Of a DNA stretch of 64,000 bases, positions 9,905 through 21,166 are shown piece by piece. Numbering within the stretch: the first letter of the stretch is position 1; the number at the start of each line of letters is the position of its first letter. Below the pieces are notes generated by a model. It saw only the letters and a program-made list of their open reading frames with translations. It was not told the origin of the DNA and made no database searches. The position numbers and the translations under genes were made by a program. The stretch comes from Amphibalanus amphitrite. Lineage: Eukaryota; Arthropoda; Thecostraca; Balanomorpha; Balanidae. Location of the stretch: positions 248,001 through 312,000 of the forward strand of contig NW_024881504.1 in the NCBI RefSeq assembly GCF_019059575.1, written 5' to 3'.

Positions 9905-11894
9905 AGGGCAAAAACTCCAAAAATAGCCGTTTTTACGAAAATCGGTTTTTCGGCGATAACGTTTGACTCAAAAGAGCCATGACATTACTTTTACCAGCAT
10001 CGTGTTCCTCTTGTCGAGACGCGTCGAATGAACTATAAGTTGACCTTGAAAAGTCAACTTAAAAATTTGACCTCAGGTCAAGGTCATGACCTGACCGGAA
10101 AAGGTCATGTTGCATATCAGTCGATCCGCAACGTCGAGACGAACACATCTAAGGCGTTTTCAGCGCTCTAGCACAACTCTATCAGAAGTTATTAGCGAAA
10201 AATTGTTAGATTCTGTTCGTGACCTGAGATGACCTCGGGGACATAACGAGGGGTCACAGTTGCCATTTTCCGGTTCAGTGTGTCAATTTTACCTACATTT
10301 CGACGTTTGAGAGTGTCTAGAATAGCGTTCGTGCAAAACAGACGCTTTTCAATTTTCTCCCATTGACTTATAATGGAGAGGCCGCAAAATTGACCTGACC
10401 TTAGGTCACCGATATCAAAATTCCGAGATATACATTTTATAGATACTGTTACCCTCATCAATCGCTGAAAGTTTCAAAGTGATCCGTCACTCGGTGTAGC
10501 TATGGCAGACATTGAAACTTTTTATGAGGTGAGGTCACTTCAAGTGACCTGGTGACCTGACCTTGAATGACCTTGGTCTGAAATTTTCACAACATGTGTA
10601 GAATTGATGTATGATAACCCACGCCCGGCTGGGGGTCCTGAATTTCTACGCCCTGCTGGGGGGGGGGGTGTTTGAACACCCCCCCCTTGTAATTCGGCTC
10701 CTGGGCCACGTAGCGATACGCGGAAGGCGGCGTTCGAAAGAGCGTCAAAAACAATGACGAAATCACCTCGGTCAATTTTTTGGTCAGGTCAAAGGTCAGG
10801 TCACTAGAGGTCATTGAAGGCAAAATTTCGCCGATTTCCAGGTCGAATGTCGAAAATTTCCAAGAAGCCAACGCATAACTCGAGAACCAATAGAGCTACA
10901 GCGTCGCGGAAAAGCGCATTCGATACCCCTATTAAAGCCCTTTCTGAGTAATTCTCTCAGATTTGACCTAACGTCAACGGTTTTGCCTGCAGGGGGCAAA
11001 AACTGCAAAAAATAGCCGATTTTTTCGGAAACAGTTTTTCTGCAATAACTTTTGACCCAAGCATTGTACGAGCTTACTTTTACCGGCATTGTGTTCCTCT
11101 CATCAAGACGCATCGAATAAACTATAAGTTGACCTTGAAAGGTCAACTTGAAAATTTGACCTCAGGTCAAGGTCATGACCTGACCGGAAAGGGTCATGTT
11201 GCATATCAGTCGATCCGTATCGTCAAGCTGAACACATCTAAGGCGTTTTCATCGCTCTAGCATGCCTCTATCAAAAGTTATTTGCGAAAAACTGTTAAAT
11301 ACCATTCGTGACCTTAGATGACCTCAGGGCATAAACAAGGGTCACGGACACCATTTTCATGTTCAGTGTGTCTAAACCACTTGTAATTCGGTGTTTGGGA
11401 GTGTTTATAATGTCTTTTGTCCAAAAGAGGCGCATTTCAATTTTATCCCATTGACTTATAATTTGGAGGTCGCAAAATTGAGCTGCCCTTAGGTCATCGA
11501 TATCAAAATTCTGAGATATATATTTTGTACATGCTATTGCTCTTAGCAATCGCTGAAAGTTTCAAAGCGATCGGTCACTCGGTGTAGCTATGACAGACAT
11601 TGAAACTTTTTATGAGGTGAGGTCACTTCAAGTGACCTGGTGACCTGACCTTGAATGTCCTTGGTCTGAAATTTTTACAACATGTGTAGAATTGATGTAT
11701 GATCGCGCCGCCGTTTTTGAGATATTCGCGAAAAACCACAAGGGGGGTGTTCAAACACCCCCCCCCCCCCCCAGCAGGGCGCGGGATAAGGTGTACCAAA
11801 AACGGCGGCGCTCCGCGCCGCCCTTTTCGAGATATCTGCGAAAAACCGTAAGGGAGGGTGTTCAAACACCCCCCCCCACACACTTGGGCGCGGG
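9905..11894 (-). mobile_element. T5-outer: truncated T element hosting T5
   Basis: The sequence at 9905-10617 and 11786-11894 reads as one T copy when the inserted T5 is skipped. The right end has a GTGTTCAAACAC hairpin core, GGGCGCGGG and TTAA at 11895-11898. The left end is missing. The junction GATGTATG-ATAA-GGTGTACC is uninterrupted in T20 (reverse strand, about 54900-54925), confirming the reconstruction. Confidence 0.8.
10618..11785 (-). mobile_element. T5: complete T element nested in its own kind, ATAA duplication
   Basis: This 1168-bp copy starts CCCACGCCC and ends GGGCGCGGG. It is flanked by ATAA at 10614-10617 and 11786-11789. The two hairpin cores are TGTTTGAACA and its reverse complement. 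A second terminus-like motif, CGCCCTGCTGGG, is repeated just inside the left end. The interior carries CCATTGACTTATAATGG-like sequence (11447-11465) and many AGGTCA motifs. Confidence 0.9.
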
Positions 11895-11945
11895 TTAAAT
11901 TCGAAATCAGCACCAAAAACTACCCTAGCCCTCGCCAGCACAGGG

Positions 11946-12124
11946 GGTGACCTGGTGACCTGACCTTAAACGTTAGGAGGTTCAAACTTGCACAGCATGT
12001 GTAAAATTGATGAGAGAATAGTCGTGCCAAATTTCGCGGCGCTAAGCGCCGCGGTTTTCCCGCTATCCGCGAAAAAACTCAGGGGGGGGGGGCGGATATC
12101 CGCCCACCCCGTCGGTGCGCGGGG
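11946..12124 (-). mobile_element. T6: terminal fragment of a T element (T17 subfamily)
   Basis: The minus strand matches the start of T17: hairpin core GCGGATATCCGC, then CTGAGTTTTTTCGCGG and a GCGGCGC hairpin. The outer end reads GCGCGGGG followed by TAAA, so the 4-bp flank is mutated. The inner part is missing. Confidence 0.7.
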
Positions 12125-13347
12125 TAAAAGTCGCGCGGTGGACACCGAATGGTCTGCGAAATGCCAAGACCGGGGAAGAAAGATCCCGAATCGGTCCGCG
12201 ACATAGGATGACCTGCATATTCGTGCACCATTCGTGTACCAAAATTTGGCAGTGTAACAAGAGCTTATGACTGCCGTATACCAGTGTTTTGGGTTGCGTG
12301 GATAGGTATCAAAATTCATCATTTCTCACAATCGCGAAGAAAAGCCTGGAGAAAATTGGCAGGTAGTCGGAGAAACTCCATGAATTTTGTCGACCTCTGC
12401 AGGAGACGTCAAATTGATGGGAGAGAAGCTATGCCAAGTTTTAAGTTAACCCGCGAGTTGCTGGGGGGGGCTAAAAACGCCCCCACTTTTTTCGCCGGGC
12501 CATAGCATAAAAACGGCGCGCCGCAGGCGCGCCAAATTTTGGGTACCTGTAGGAAATTGATTGACGTTTATTGTGACAAAATTTCAAAAGAAAATCGGTC
12601 GGAAATTTTTGAGATATCTAGGTTTTAGTGACGTCATGATTTCTGGGTTTTCGACCAAAAACGGTATATGTTCAAAAATTCATATAAAATCACAGAATAG
12701 ACATACAGACATGCCGTAAAGGCCAGTAGACTACCAATACCATGAACAATCAAATGGCTATCTTCGATTATTGATTATCGTTCCGCATTTTCCAAAATCT
12801 TGAACTGAATCTTGGCAATTTCTCGTGACTACTTCACGACGGGGAGCATTCATTCTGGCCAGGGTTCATAATGTCCAGGGTACGCTATGCCCAGTGTCAA
12901 AATGGCCAGTGCCTTGAATGGGCCAGAGTTCATAATGTCCAGGGATTGCATGGTTTAATTAAATGTGGCCAACTGGCTGCAGATAGGGTATATTCAAAGA
13001 GGCCAGGGTTCATAAGGTCCAGGGCACGATGTGTCCAGTGTTCAAAATGGCCAGGGCTCATAATGTCCAGGGCACGATGTGTCCAGTATTCGAAATGGCC
13101 AGGGTTCATAATGTCCAGGGCACGATGTGTCCAGTGTTCAAAATGGCCAGTGCCTTGAATGGGCCAGAGTTCATAATGTCCAGGGATTACATAGTCACTG
13201 AAAGTGACGTCATTATGTAAAAAAAAACACGGAATCAGCTCAATGCAAAGCAGTGCAGTGCCGAAGGCAATGCCTTAGGAGAGATTACAGGCAATCTATT
13301 CATGCGAGAAACTATTTCCTTATCCCTGGTAGGCAAACATCATTACC

Positions 13348-13469
13348 TTAGGTTAGGTTAGGTTAGGTTAGGTTAGGTTAGGTTAGGTTAGGTTAGGTTA
13401 GGTTAGGTTAGGTTAGGTTAGGTTAGGTTAGGTTAGGTTAGGTTAGGTTAGGTTAGGTTAGGTTAGGTT
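13348..13469 (+). repeat. (TTAGG)n telomere-type array, about 24 copies
   Basis: Perfect TTAGG pentamers run for about 122 bp, then degenerate into TTTGG/TTGGG. TTAGG is the canonical arthropod telomere repeat. The array is internal and flanked by minisatellites, so it is not a chromosome end in this assembly. Confidence 0.95.
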
Positions 13470-14149
13470 TGGTTTGGTTGGGTTGGGTTGACTATGTAAT
13501 CCCTGGACACTATGAACTCTGGTCCATTCAAGGCACTGGCCATTTTGAACACTGGACACATCGTGCCCTGGACATTATGAACCCTGGCCATTTCGAACAC
13601 TGGACACATCGTGCCCTGGACATTATGAACCCTGGCCATTTTGAACACTGCACACATCGTGCCCTGGACATTATGAACCCTGGCCTCTTTGAATTTACCC
13701 TATCTGGGGGAGCATTCATTCTGGCCAGGGTTCATAATGTCCAGGGTACGATATGCCCAGTGTCAAAATGGCCAGTGCCTTGAATGGGCCAGAGTTCATA
13801 ATGTCCAGGGATTGCATGGTCCAAATGTGGCCAACTGGCTGCAGATACGGTATATTCAAAGAGGCCAGGGTTCATAATGTCCAGGGCACGATGTGTCCAG
13901 TGTTCAAAATGGCCAGGGTTCATAATGACCAGGGCACGATGTGTCCAGTATTCGAAATGGCCAGGGTTCATAATGTCCAGGGCACGATGTGTCCAGTGTT
14001 CAAAATGGCCAGTGCCTTGAATGGGCCAGAGTTCATAATGTCCAGGGATTACATAGTCACTGAAAGTGACGTCATTATGTAAAAAACACGGAATCAGCTC
14101 AATGCAAAGCAGTGCAGTGCCGAAGGCAATGCCTTAGGAGAGATTACAG

Positions 14150-14262
14150 GCAATAGTAAATCAAATATTTTTAGGTTAAGTGGTTATGTATCTGGCTTCA
14201 GGCCGAAGGCCTGAAGCCTGGTGCATAACCACTTAACCTAAAAATATTTGATTTACTATTGC
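14150..14262. mobile_element. 113-bp near-perfect hairpin insertion
   Basis: Arms GCAATAGTAAATC and GATTTACTATTGC close a long stem around the centre at about 14206 (GGCTTCAGGCC/GGCCTGAAGCC). The duplicate unit lacks this sequence: it reads TTACAGGCAATCTATTC without interruption near 13285-13300. GCAAT occurs on both sides (14150-14154 and 14264-14268), a possible 5-bp duplication. It fits a small foldback element or MITE. Confidence 0.75.
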
Positions 14263-14321
14263 TTGCAATCTATTCATGCGAGAAACTATTTCCTTATCCC
14301 TGGTAGGCAAACATCATTACC

Positions 14322-14367
14322 TTAGGTTAGGTTAGGTTAGGTTAGGTTAGGTTAGGTTAGGTTAGGT
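14322..14367 (+). repeat. (TTAGG)n telomere-type array, about 9 copies
   Basis: The second cassette unit carries a shorter TTAGG array in the same orientation as the first. Confidence 0.93.
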
Positions 14368-15257
14368 TGGGTTGACTATGTAATCCCTGGACACTATGAA
14401 CTCTGGCCCATTCAAGGCACTGGCCATTTTGAACACTGGACACATCGTGCCCTGGACATTATGAACCCTGGCCATTTCGAACACTGGACACATCGTGCCC
14501 TGGACATTATGAACCCTGGCCATTTTGAACACTGGACACATCGTGCCCTGGACATTATGAACCCTGGCCTCTTTGAATTTACCCTATCTACAGCCAGTTG
14601 GCCACTTTTGGACCATGTAATCCCTGGACAATGTGAACACTGGCCAATTCAAGGCACTGGCCAATTCGAGCACTGGACACATTGTGCCCTGGACATTATG
14701 AACCCTGGCCTAAATAATACGCACCCCTTCACATACATGTATTTCTTAAATTTAACTTTTTCAGCCAAACATGTACACATATGATAAAATGAATGTCACC
14801 ATCGTGTTCTACGCCCCAAATTACTTATAAAACATGTGTCAGAGGCTGCGAATATCAGTTTTGATTTTCGGGGATATGTGCCTACCCGGTTAACCTGACC
14901 TTGACCCTGACCTATGCTTGACTGACCCCTACATGGAACTGACACTCTTGTAGGCCTTATATGATGGATTGTGCACCGTTTTGACAGAGTTTATGACGAG
15001 AGGCGCCCATTGCGAAGTCCTGAAGTCCATGCTACTGAAAGCCCGATTTCAGGTGTTTGACCTGACCTTGACCCGACCTGTGACCTCAAAATTTAACTTT
15101 AAAGTACTCATCTGAAGCGTCTCGTCGCGTTCTTTCGTTTGCCGCCTCGTGCGTTTCGCTGCGCCTATTGGTTCTCGAGTTATCGGCTGGGGGCGTTTAA
15201 CGCCCCCCCCCCCAGCAAACGGTGGGTGGCGAAATACCCGAGCAACTGCCGGGTTAA

Positions 15258-18239
15258 TAGCGTAAGCGGTTCATGAGTTATTAAAGAAACAGAGGTGAAA
15301 AAATGTGTCAACTCTCCAACCGGTGTTGGAGACAGAATCAATTCAATAAAGGAAGGTCGTCGGAGACACAACCACTTTAAGATATCTAATAATCTCTTTT
15401 CATTGTTGTCGTCAAATTCTTCTCGTTTTTCTTTAATGCACGCAAAAAATATCAATCATATTGAGTCTTAGTTCACTACGAGAACTTCATACTCCATAGC
15501 TCATAGCACTATACACTATACAGTATACATAGGCTGCCCCGGAGACACCGGAGACAGAAGGTGGTGAGAAGGTGATGACTCCTAGAGTCGGCCGGAATCC
15601 ATAAAGACGATTCTCTTTGACGCTTGCCGCGAAACTAGACCTTACGGCTGTCTCCGGAGACACGAAAAAATTTCAGTAGCGAAAACGCTAGCACAAACCT
15701 TGCGCACTTGTGACAACGCGGCGCAGCTTCTGAAAATACCGTTGGGATAGTAGCGACAGTGAAGTGTGCTTGAAGTGACGAAAGAGAGTGGTTGGATCTT
15801 GGTTGGATCTACCTAGGTAAGACTAAAATAAGACAATGGTTGAGGTTGGGGAATAATTATCAAAGTTGAGGAATCAATAGGTACAGAGGAAATATCGAAC
15901 TTTTCAAACAAAGTAACATATACCTATTGTACAAAATCCCTTGTGAATTATTTTTATTTTATAGTTGATGCAGAAACAGTCGTTTTCCTTTCATTTGTTT
16001 TATATTTCAGTTCAAAGTTCAGTTCTGATTGACTGATTAGGAATGCATATTAGGTGGTACAATAGGTACATTGATTGCATTTTATCCTACAAATACTTCA
16101 ACTTCAAAAGGAAACGACAAACCTGAAGTTTCTGTTGCTGATTGCACTTCTCTTTGAATTTCAAGAATTTTAGATTAAGTATTCATTAGAAGTTTTATTC
16201 AAGCTTGATCTTGTTTCTTATCCTAGCTGGTCCTAACTCCTAGCATCAGCCCATGATGTGTAAAACTTGTTTCTATGTACCCATTTTACAAACCACATGG
16301 TTTGATATTTGCAGATTGAGGTGCACAGTCTCAATGCAAGCATTTGCATTTTGCAACAAACATTTATCTATATTATTGAACCATTTATGGACTTCCTGTT
16401 GGAAGTGAAGAGCAAATACTCCAAAGTCATCATTTTGATTTTACAAATATTAAATCTTGGTGGTCTATATCAAAGCACCCATCTTGCTGACACTATCAGG
16501 TAAGGCCAGAGATCAGTCTAAATATGTGCATGCATCTCAATGATTCAAAACAATCCAAGTCTTCATTGGTGCTTATATCAATGTAAATCTGCTATTTTCA
16601 TTGGCTTATTCCCATGCCTTAGATTTCTGCATGGCAGAGGAGCATTTATTGAAAGGTAATTATAGCTTTAAAATAGTAGGGATATGCCAGATGACGTTTT
16701 CATTATCAATGCATGACTTCATTCCAAGTAGCCAAATCAGTCCCTTGCAGTTCTGCATTTCTCGACCTGCCAACGGTGGCCATGGCGGCTGGTAGGGCCC
16801 TGGTCCGGCAGTTGGCAGTAGCGCCACCTACACTGAAGGTCGGCGGATCCCGAGGCCACGGGCCGGCTTGGCCCGGCCGTGGCGGACGGGCCGGGAAGCG
16901 GGCGGCAGGGGTGGGGAGGGGTATCCGGGAACGACGGGCAGCATTGCACTTTATAAACAAGGTTGGTATAAATAATTTGCCTGGAGTATCCGCGAGTCAT
17001 TTTAAGGCAGGCGCGACGTTACCCAAATATAACTTGCTTTTAATTGGAGAGTTGGTAGGCAAATTAAGGCATTTGCGTGTTGCTCATTGACTAGCCCTCT
17101 GTTTTGGAATGACACCCGGTAATGATGCCCACAAATGCAGTGCTAGCCTGCTTTTTTGTCTGTTTTAGGTATACATAGAAATGATTGAACGCCCTGCTAA
17201 CCTAAATTTGTTCGTAGGTAATTCTTACGATTTGTTTGAAGTGCCGACCTCCTAGAAGGGATAGTCCTTTCGAAAGCTGATACTTGCGTCCGGCTTTTAT
17301 TTTAGGAAAATAACACCCATTGTATTCATAAGCATTGCTGATTTAACAGCAAATTAAGTTGAAAATTTCAATTACCTTGCCTTTGTGTAGATGAAGGAGA
17401 GCAGCCACCAGCACACACGTCTAGCCGATCCCCTCACAGCCTCCACACTGCTGCCCATTGCCCAAGGACCGACCGTAACATCTGTGTGCCATAAAATGGT
17501 ACAACGGCGTCTTTTATCAGGCGGACCCCAATGCGAACGCCTCGCGGACCGTCCGTAATCGAACGGTTGGTCCAGGACGACTGACGCAGGGCTTAGCTGA
17601 TTTTGTCTCGTCTGACACAAGCTCCATAAGCATTGGTAAACCATCTGTTCAATCGTTTTGAGTTGACCTCGCGATTAAAGCATAAAGGCTAGCCATTAGT
17701 CTATCCTAGAAACAAATACACCCTTCGCATTTGTTCGCGGCATTCGTGATAACTGCGGTTCAAAAGCATGGGAACACAGCATAAACACAACCAGTCTTCC
17801 AATGGGTATTGTTGGGTCCAGATGGCAGAAGGATGGCAGAAAGTTTTTGAAGGTATAAAAGGAACACTCCCCCAAAAGCAACTCTAAAATCCAAAATATT
17901 CTGCTTCCACTTTTTGATTCTTTTTCAGCTCTTGAAAATACTTCACCTTTTATCTAACAGAACTTGATTGAGTGTCTTTCAAAGCCAGAAAATTGTAAAG
18001 GCTGTATAAATAAGGGTTTCGTGTGCTGCTCAGCCAAAAAAGTTTACAATTTGCCTGGAGACAGAGCCAGTATGCCAGCTTATACAGTTGGAGACAGCGT
18101 AGACATTTTTTTCACCTCTGTAAAGAAAAACGGAGGGGGCGGTCGCGGGTAAAAGACATCATCTTTCATCAAAACTCACACGATATTCGTGATCAGCACC
18201 CTGGAAAACCACATAGCAGCCACACTTTACGACTTTTTA
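15258..18239. other. Largely unique sequence; no confident gene
   Basis: This is the longest stretch free of recognised transposons. It contains scattered GGAGACA motifs with an inverted pair (CTGTCTCCGG near 15541-15560 and 15648-15660), AT-rich sequence, and one sharply GC-rich block at about 16770-16960 that may be a host exon. A second moderately GC-rich block at 17400-17600 has no recognisable product. Confidence 0.4.
16782..16961 (+). CDS. Possible first coding exon with mitochondrial presequence-like N-terminus
   Basis: A GC- and CpG-rich block begins with an ATG in a strong context (GTGGCCATGG). It encodes 60 codons starting MAAGRALVRQLAVAPPTLK. The peptide is rich in Arg and Ala and lacks acidic residues at the start, like a mitochondrial targeting sequence. 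AAG at 16959-16961 is followed by GT, a possible splice donor, and the open frame soon ends beyond it. No homologue was recognised and no second exon was found. It could equally be a chance open frame in a GC-rich repeat. Confidence 0.25.
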
Positions 18240-18462
18240 ACAGGTCCCGATTTTTCCGGTTTCCGGGTCATTGACCTGACCTGGAAGGTCACCCGATGAC
18301 CTACGACCTTAAAATTGGGTATTATCGGCTTCCTCTCGTGACGGGCAACACGCTCGTTTTTCCCCGCAAAGCTCTAGCTCGATCAGGGGCCAAACGCGAG
18401 GGGGGTCGTACTCCCCCCCCATGTGCCGTCGAAGGACGCAAAATGGCCTGTGCCGGCGAGGG
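18240..18462. mobile_element. T8: terminal fragment of a T element (T12 subfamily), CTAG flank
   Basis: A G-run/C-run hairpin (GGTCGTACTCC core), CCCATGTGC and the terminus GTGCCGGCGAGGG match the right end of T12. It is followed by CTAG at 18463-18466, the same flank as T12. AGGTCA/TGACCT motifs lie inside. The left end is missing. Confidence 0.7.
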
Positions 18463-18853
18463 CTAGAGACAAGTAAAACTTGAAAAAATGACCAAGGTAA
18501 TCAAAGGGCAAAAAAGGTAGTATTGACCTTGACCTACGTAGACCTCGACCTGACCTTCACGTGACCTTGACACCCAACATAATGCATGGCACCAACATTA
18601 TTTCACATGTCTGAGCGTTCAAACCCACAAAAAGACTGGAAACACGCGGATAATGCGAGCCGACATACGCCGAATCGCGATTCCGGCCAAACATGGTCTC
18701 GAAAAATATGTCACAGGTCAAAGGTCAGTTGGGTTGGTCATGAATTTTTTTAGGTTATATGTAAAATTGATGATCTCGAGGGTAATAAAAAGGATAATAA
18801 ATAGCCTGTTGAGTGTTGCTCATTTCTAGAAGAATGAAAACAATAAACCAGTA

Positions 18854-20831
18854 CAGGGTGATAAAAAAAAAGATGGGAACCCCTAACTTTAACCCGCGCG
18901 GGGCTGGGGTCTCCAGCCGAACGCGCGGGGCTGGGGGGGGGGTAAATTTTACCCCCCCCCCCTGTTATCTCCCGAACTAATGGTCCGATTTGGAAAATTC
19001 AAACGCCAATCGAAAGATCTCATCACGAACAACTAAAAACATGTACTTAATTTTAAGTTTGAGGTCAAGGTAAAGGTCAGGTCAAGGGTACAAATTGCAA
19101 GTTCCTACAGTATCGGCCTTGCACCGTAGTTGCCGAAGAATGGAGTCATGGACTGAGACTGATCGCCCAAAACGTGTTCTTAGGCTACCAAGACAATATT
19201 CGTTGCATACAATATCATTCAGAGGTCAAGGTCAAGGTCAGGTCAGGTCAGGTCAGGTCACCAAAAACAAAATATAGAAAAGGGCATGTGCGACACATGT
19301 TTTATGGGTCATTTTACTCATAGAATTCAATAGGCACACTCAATAAGTGACATGGACCATCTCTGGATGAATTTCAGGTCGAGGTCAGGTCAAGGTCAGG
19401 TCAAGTGAGGTCAAATTTTGAAGTTGGTTGTTAAGGCCTAAAAAGGTGTCTATCTGATGCAGTTTTTCACGGCGAATCGAATGGTTCTACTTTTGTTTCC
19501 GTACGAGGTCTAGAACTTCCAAAAAAGTCATTTTTCAAAAATTTTGTGTGTCGTGACGTCATACAATATTGAATAACTCCCACATTTTTGAACCGATTCT
19601 TCTAAAACTTGGTATGTAGGTGCACATAGACCACTTCTCTGACATGTATTCCGGTTTTTCGATACACTCAAAATTTTGGATTTTATAGCTATTTTCCCAA
19701 AAAAGTCAGTTTTTTGAAAAAATTTGGGCTAAAATCCAAAATTTTCAAAAACCGAGATAGCCATTTGATAGCCAATGTAAAATTACGTATATCCTTTTTT
19801 GTTACGTCTTGATTCCTTTAAAAATGAAGATGTTAGCGGCGTTTGAACTTTTGCCGTTTTTGAGGCGAAAATGGCGAACATGACGTCACTAAAACGTCAA
19901 TTTCTCAACAATTTTCCGACGGATTTCGCTCAAATTTTCAGGGAAGGTGTGAAATTGATGTAAGAAAAGGTACTGAAAGTTTGGCGGCGCTGCGCGCCGC
20001 CGTTTTTGAGATATTGCAAAAATTCGCGAGGGGGGGTAAAATTTACCCCCCCAGCCCCACGCGGGTTAAATGTCTGTCAGTCAGGAAATGTTCACTTGAT
20101 TGATAAATTTCGAACACCATTAGAAAGAGCGTTCATTTCTCTATAAAACCAAGTTGATTATACTTACTTATTATTATAAATATTGCCCTAGACATATCCC
20201 TATAAAATTTGTGTCACGAAACTCAGTGAAACGGTTTTGAACATTATGCGCAAATCGGTGATTGGCGGTTTGCTGTTCTGACCATGTCGCTTGTTGGAGG
20301 TTCATCAATAAAAATAGCTCATTCACGTGCTATTGTAAGGAAAGGAAAGGCTGACAGCCTGCTGGGACCAGTTGTCCCAGAGACTGCTGGCCCGCGCAGT
20401 CGGAGCTGTCCCCAAGCAACTGCAGGCCTGCGGGACGGCCCCCGGAGCTCGCGTTGAGCACATGCTGTGATGAACAGCGGAAGTTAGGACGCGTGTATCT
20501 GTTCTACTGTGTGCTTCTGTGTTAACTTTTATTAAATGAAACTGAATTTGGAAGCGGTGTTATTCGCAAAAAGACAACAGATAGAGTGCTAACGGATTTC
20601 AGCGCATTGTTAAATTGGACGATTTCGTTTCACTCAGTTTTCTGACGCTCATTCCAAAAGCTAATAGTGTGCCAATGCTTTACAACAAACATGCACCAAT
20701 TTGACGTGATTTTATTGAGAATTTAATGCTCTTTCTCTTTCTAATGGAGTTCGCAATTTGTCAATAAAATGAAGACTTTCGGACTTATAGACATTTTAAG
20801 TTAGGGGTTCCAAATTTTTTGGATCACCCTA
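18854..20831. mobile_element. TA-flanked inverted-repeat element hosting T9
   Basis: Left end CAGGGTGAT...GGGAACCCCTAAC and right end GTTAGGGGTTCC...ATCACCCT are inverted repeats of at least 100 bp with scattered mismatches. Flanking TA at 18852-18853 and 20832-20833 suggests a TA target, as for Tc1/mariner-type MITEs (inference). Without T9 the element is about 800 bp. It encodes nothing recognised. Confidence 0.75.
18893..20065 (-). mobile_element. T9: complete T element, TTAA duplication
   Basis: This 1173-bp copy is flanked by TTAA at 18889-18892 and 20066-20069, starts CCCGCGCG and ends CGCGGG. Hairpin cores GTAAATTTTAC and GTAAAATTTAC are reverse complements. The GGCGGCGC hairpin lies near the right end. 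Tandem AGGTCA repeats occur at 19225-19260 and TGACGTCA sites are present. T4 is a shorter relative. Confidence 0.9.
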
Positions 20832-20907
20832 TATATTTGGGCGTGGCCCTTCCTCAGTGGTACAAAGTAGCAATTGAACAGGAGAGACCATTATAATATA
20901 TATTTAA

Positions 20908-21166
20908 TTGCCCGGTCCGAGCACTACACCAGACATTATTCGGTCGATTTTCCAAGGGTGTTTTAAAATAATGTCCGAACGAAGTGAGGACATTATTTTA
21001 TCGAAAATAGCGTCCAAACGAAGTGAGGATGCTATTTTCGAAAATTGCACGAATGAAATGAGTGCAATTTTCGCATTGAATGTGCGAGCCTGCGAGCACA
21101 TCCATTGAAAACATCCTTGAGGAAAAGCGACCATATAACGACTGGTATAGTATTTGGACCGGGCAA
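20908..21166. mobile_element. TTAA-flanked foldback element containing successive hairpins
   Basis: The 259-bp element begins TTGCCCGGTCC and ends GGACCGGGCAA, flanked by TTAA at 20904-20907 and 21167-21170. Diverged inverted arms extend about 60 bp. The centre holds three consecutive hairpins: 20964-21000 (13-bp perfect stem), 21001-21041 (15-bp stem with one G-T pair) and 21039-21073 (12-bp perfect stem). Their stems differ, but their 11-nt loops are alike (RAACGAAGTGA, third GAATGAAATGA). A weaker fourth hairpin is at 21080-21101. No coding sequence. Confidence 0.8.

Larger units (their letters stand above)
12857..14710. repeat. Cassette of inverted 48-bp minisatellite arms around TTAGG arrays, duplicated
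   Basis: The cassette starts GGCCAGGGTTCATAATG and ends with the reverse complement. Each unit runs: forward 48-bp repeats (12857-13193; 13718-14055), a unique spacer, a (TTAGG)n array, then inverted 48-bp repeats (13491-13706; 14374-14710). The two units are a tandem near-duplicate beginning GGGGAGCATTCATTCTGG at 12841 and 13707. The 48-bp period is a multiple of three, which creates long meaningless open frames with a 16-residue period on both strands. Confidence 0.85.
12450..15253 (+). mobile_element. T7: T element enlarged by an internal TTAGG/minisatellite cassette
   Basis: TTAA at 12446-12449 is followed by CCCGCGAGTTGCTGGG. The far end reads GCAACTGCCGGG, followed by TTAA at 15254-15257, a matching inverted terminus. 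Hairpin cores CTAAAAACG and CGTTTAACG agree between ends. The left 400 bp and right 540 bp are T-type sequence. Between them lies the 1854-bp cassette at 12857-14710, apparently a later insertion. Confidence 0.75.

Noticed and set aside
13348-13469. True chromosome end
   Set aside because: The array is internal, flanked by more than 12 kb of other sequence on each side, and bounded by minisatellites in an element.
12871-14082. Long open frames on both strands with a 16-residue repeat
   Set aside because: The 48-bp minisatellite period is a multiple of three, so open frames arise on either strand without selection. No start context or family resemblance.
12857-14710. CRISPR-like array
   Set aside because: Repeats are contiguous 48-bp units without unique spacers, in inverted orientation, in an arthropod-type genome. 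No cas genes.
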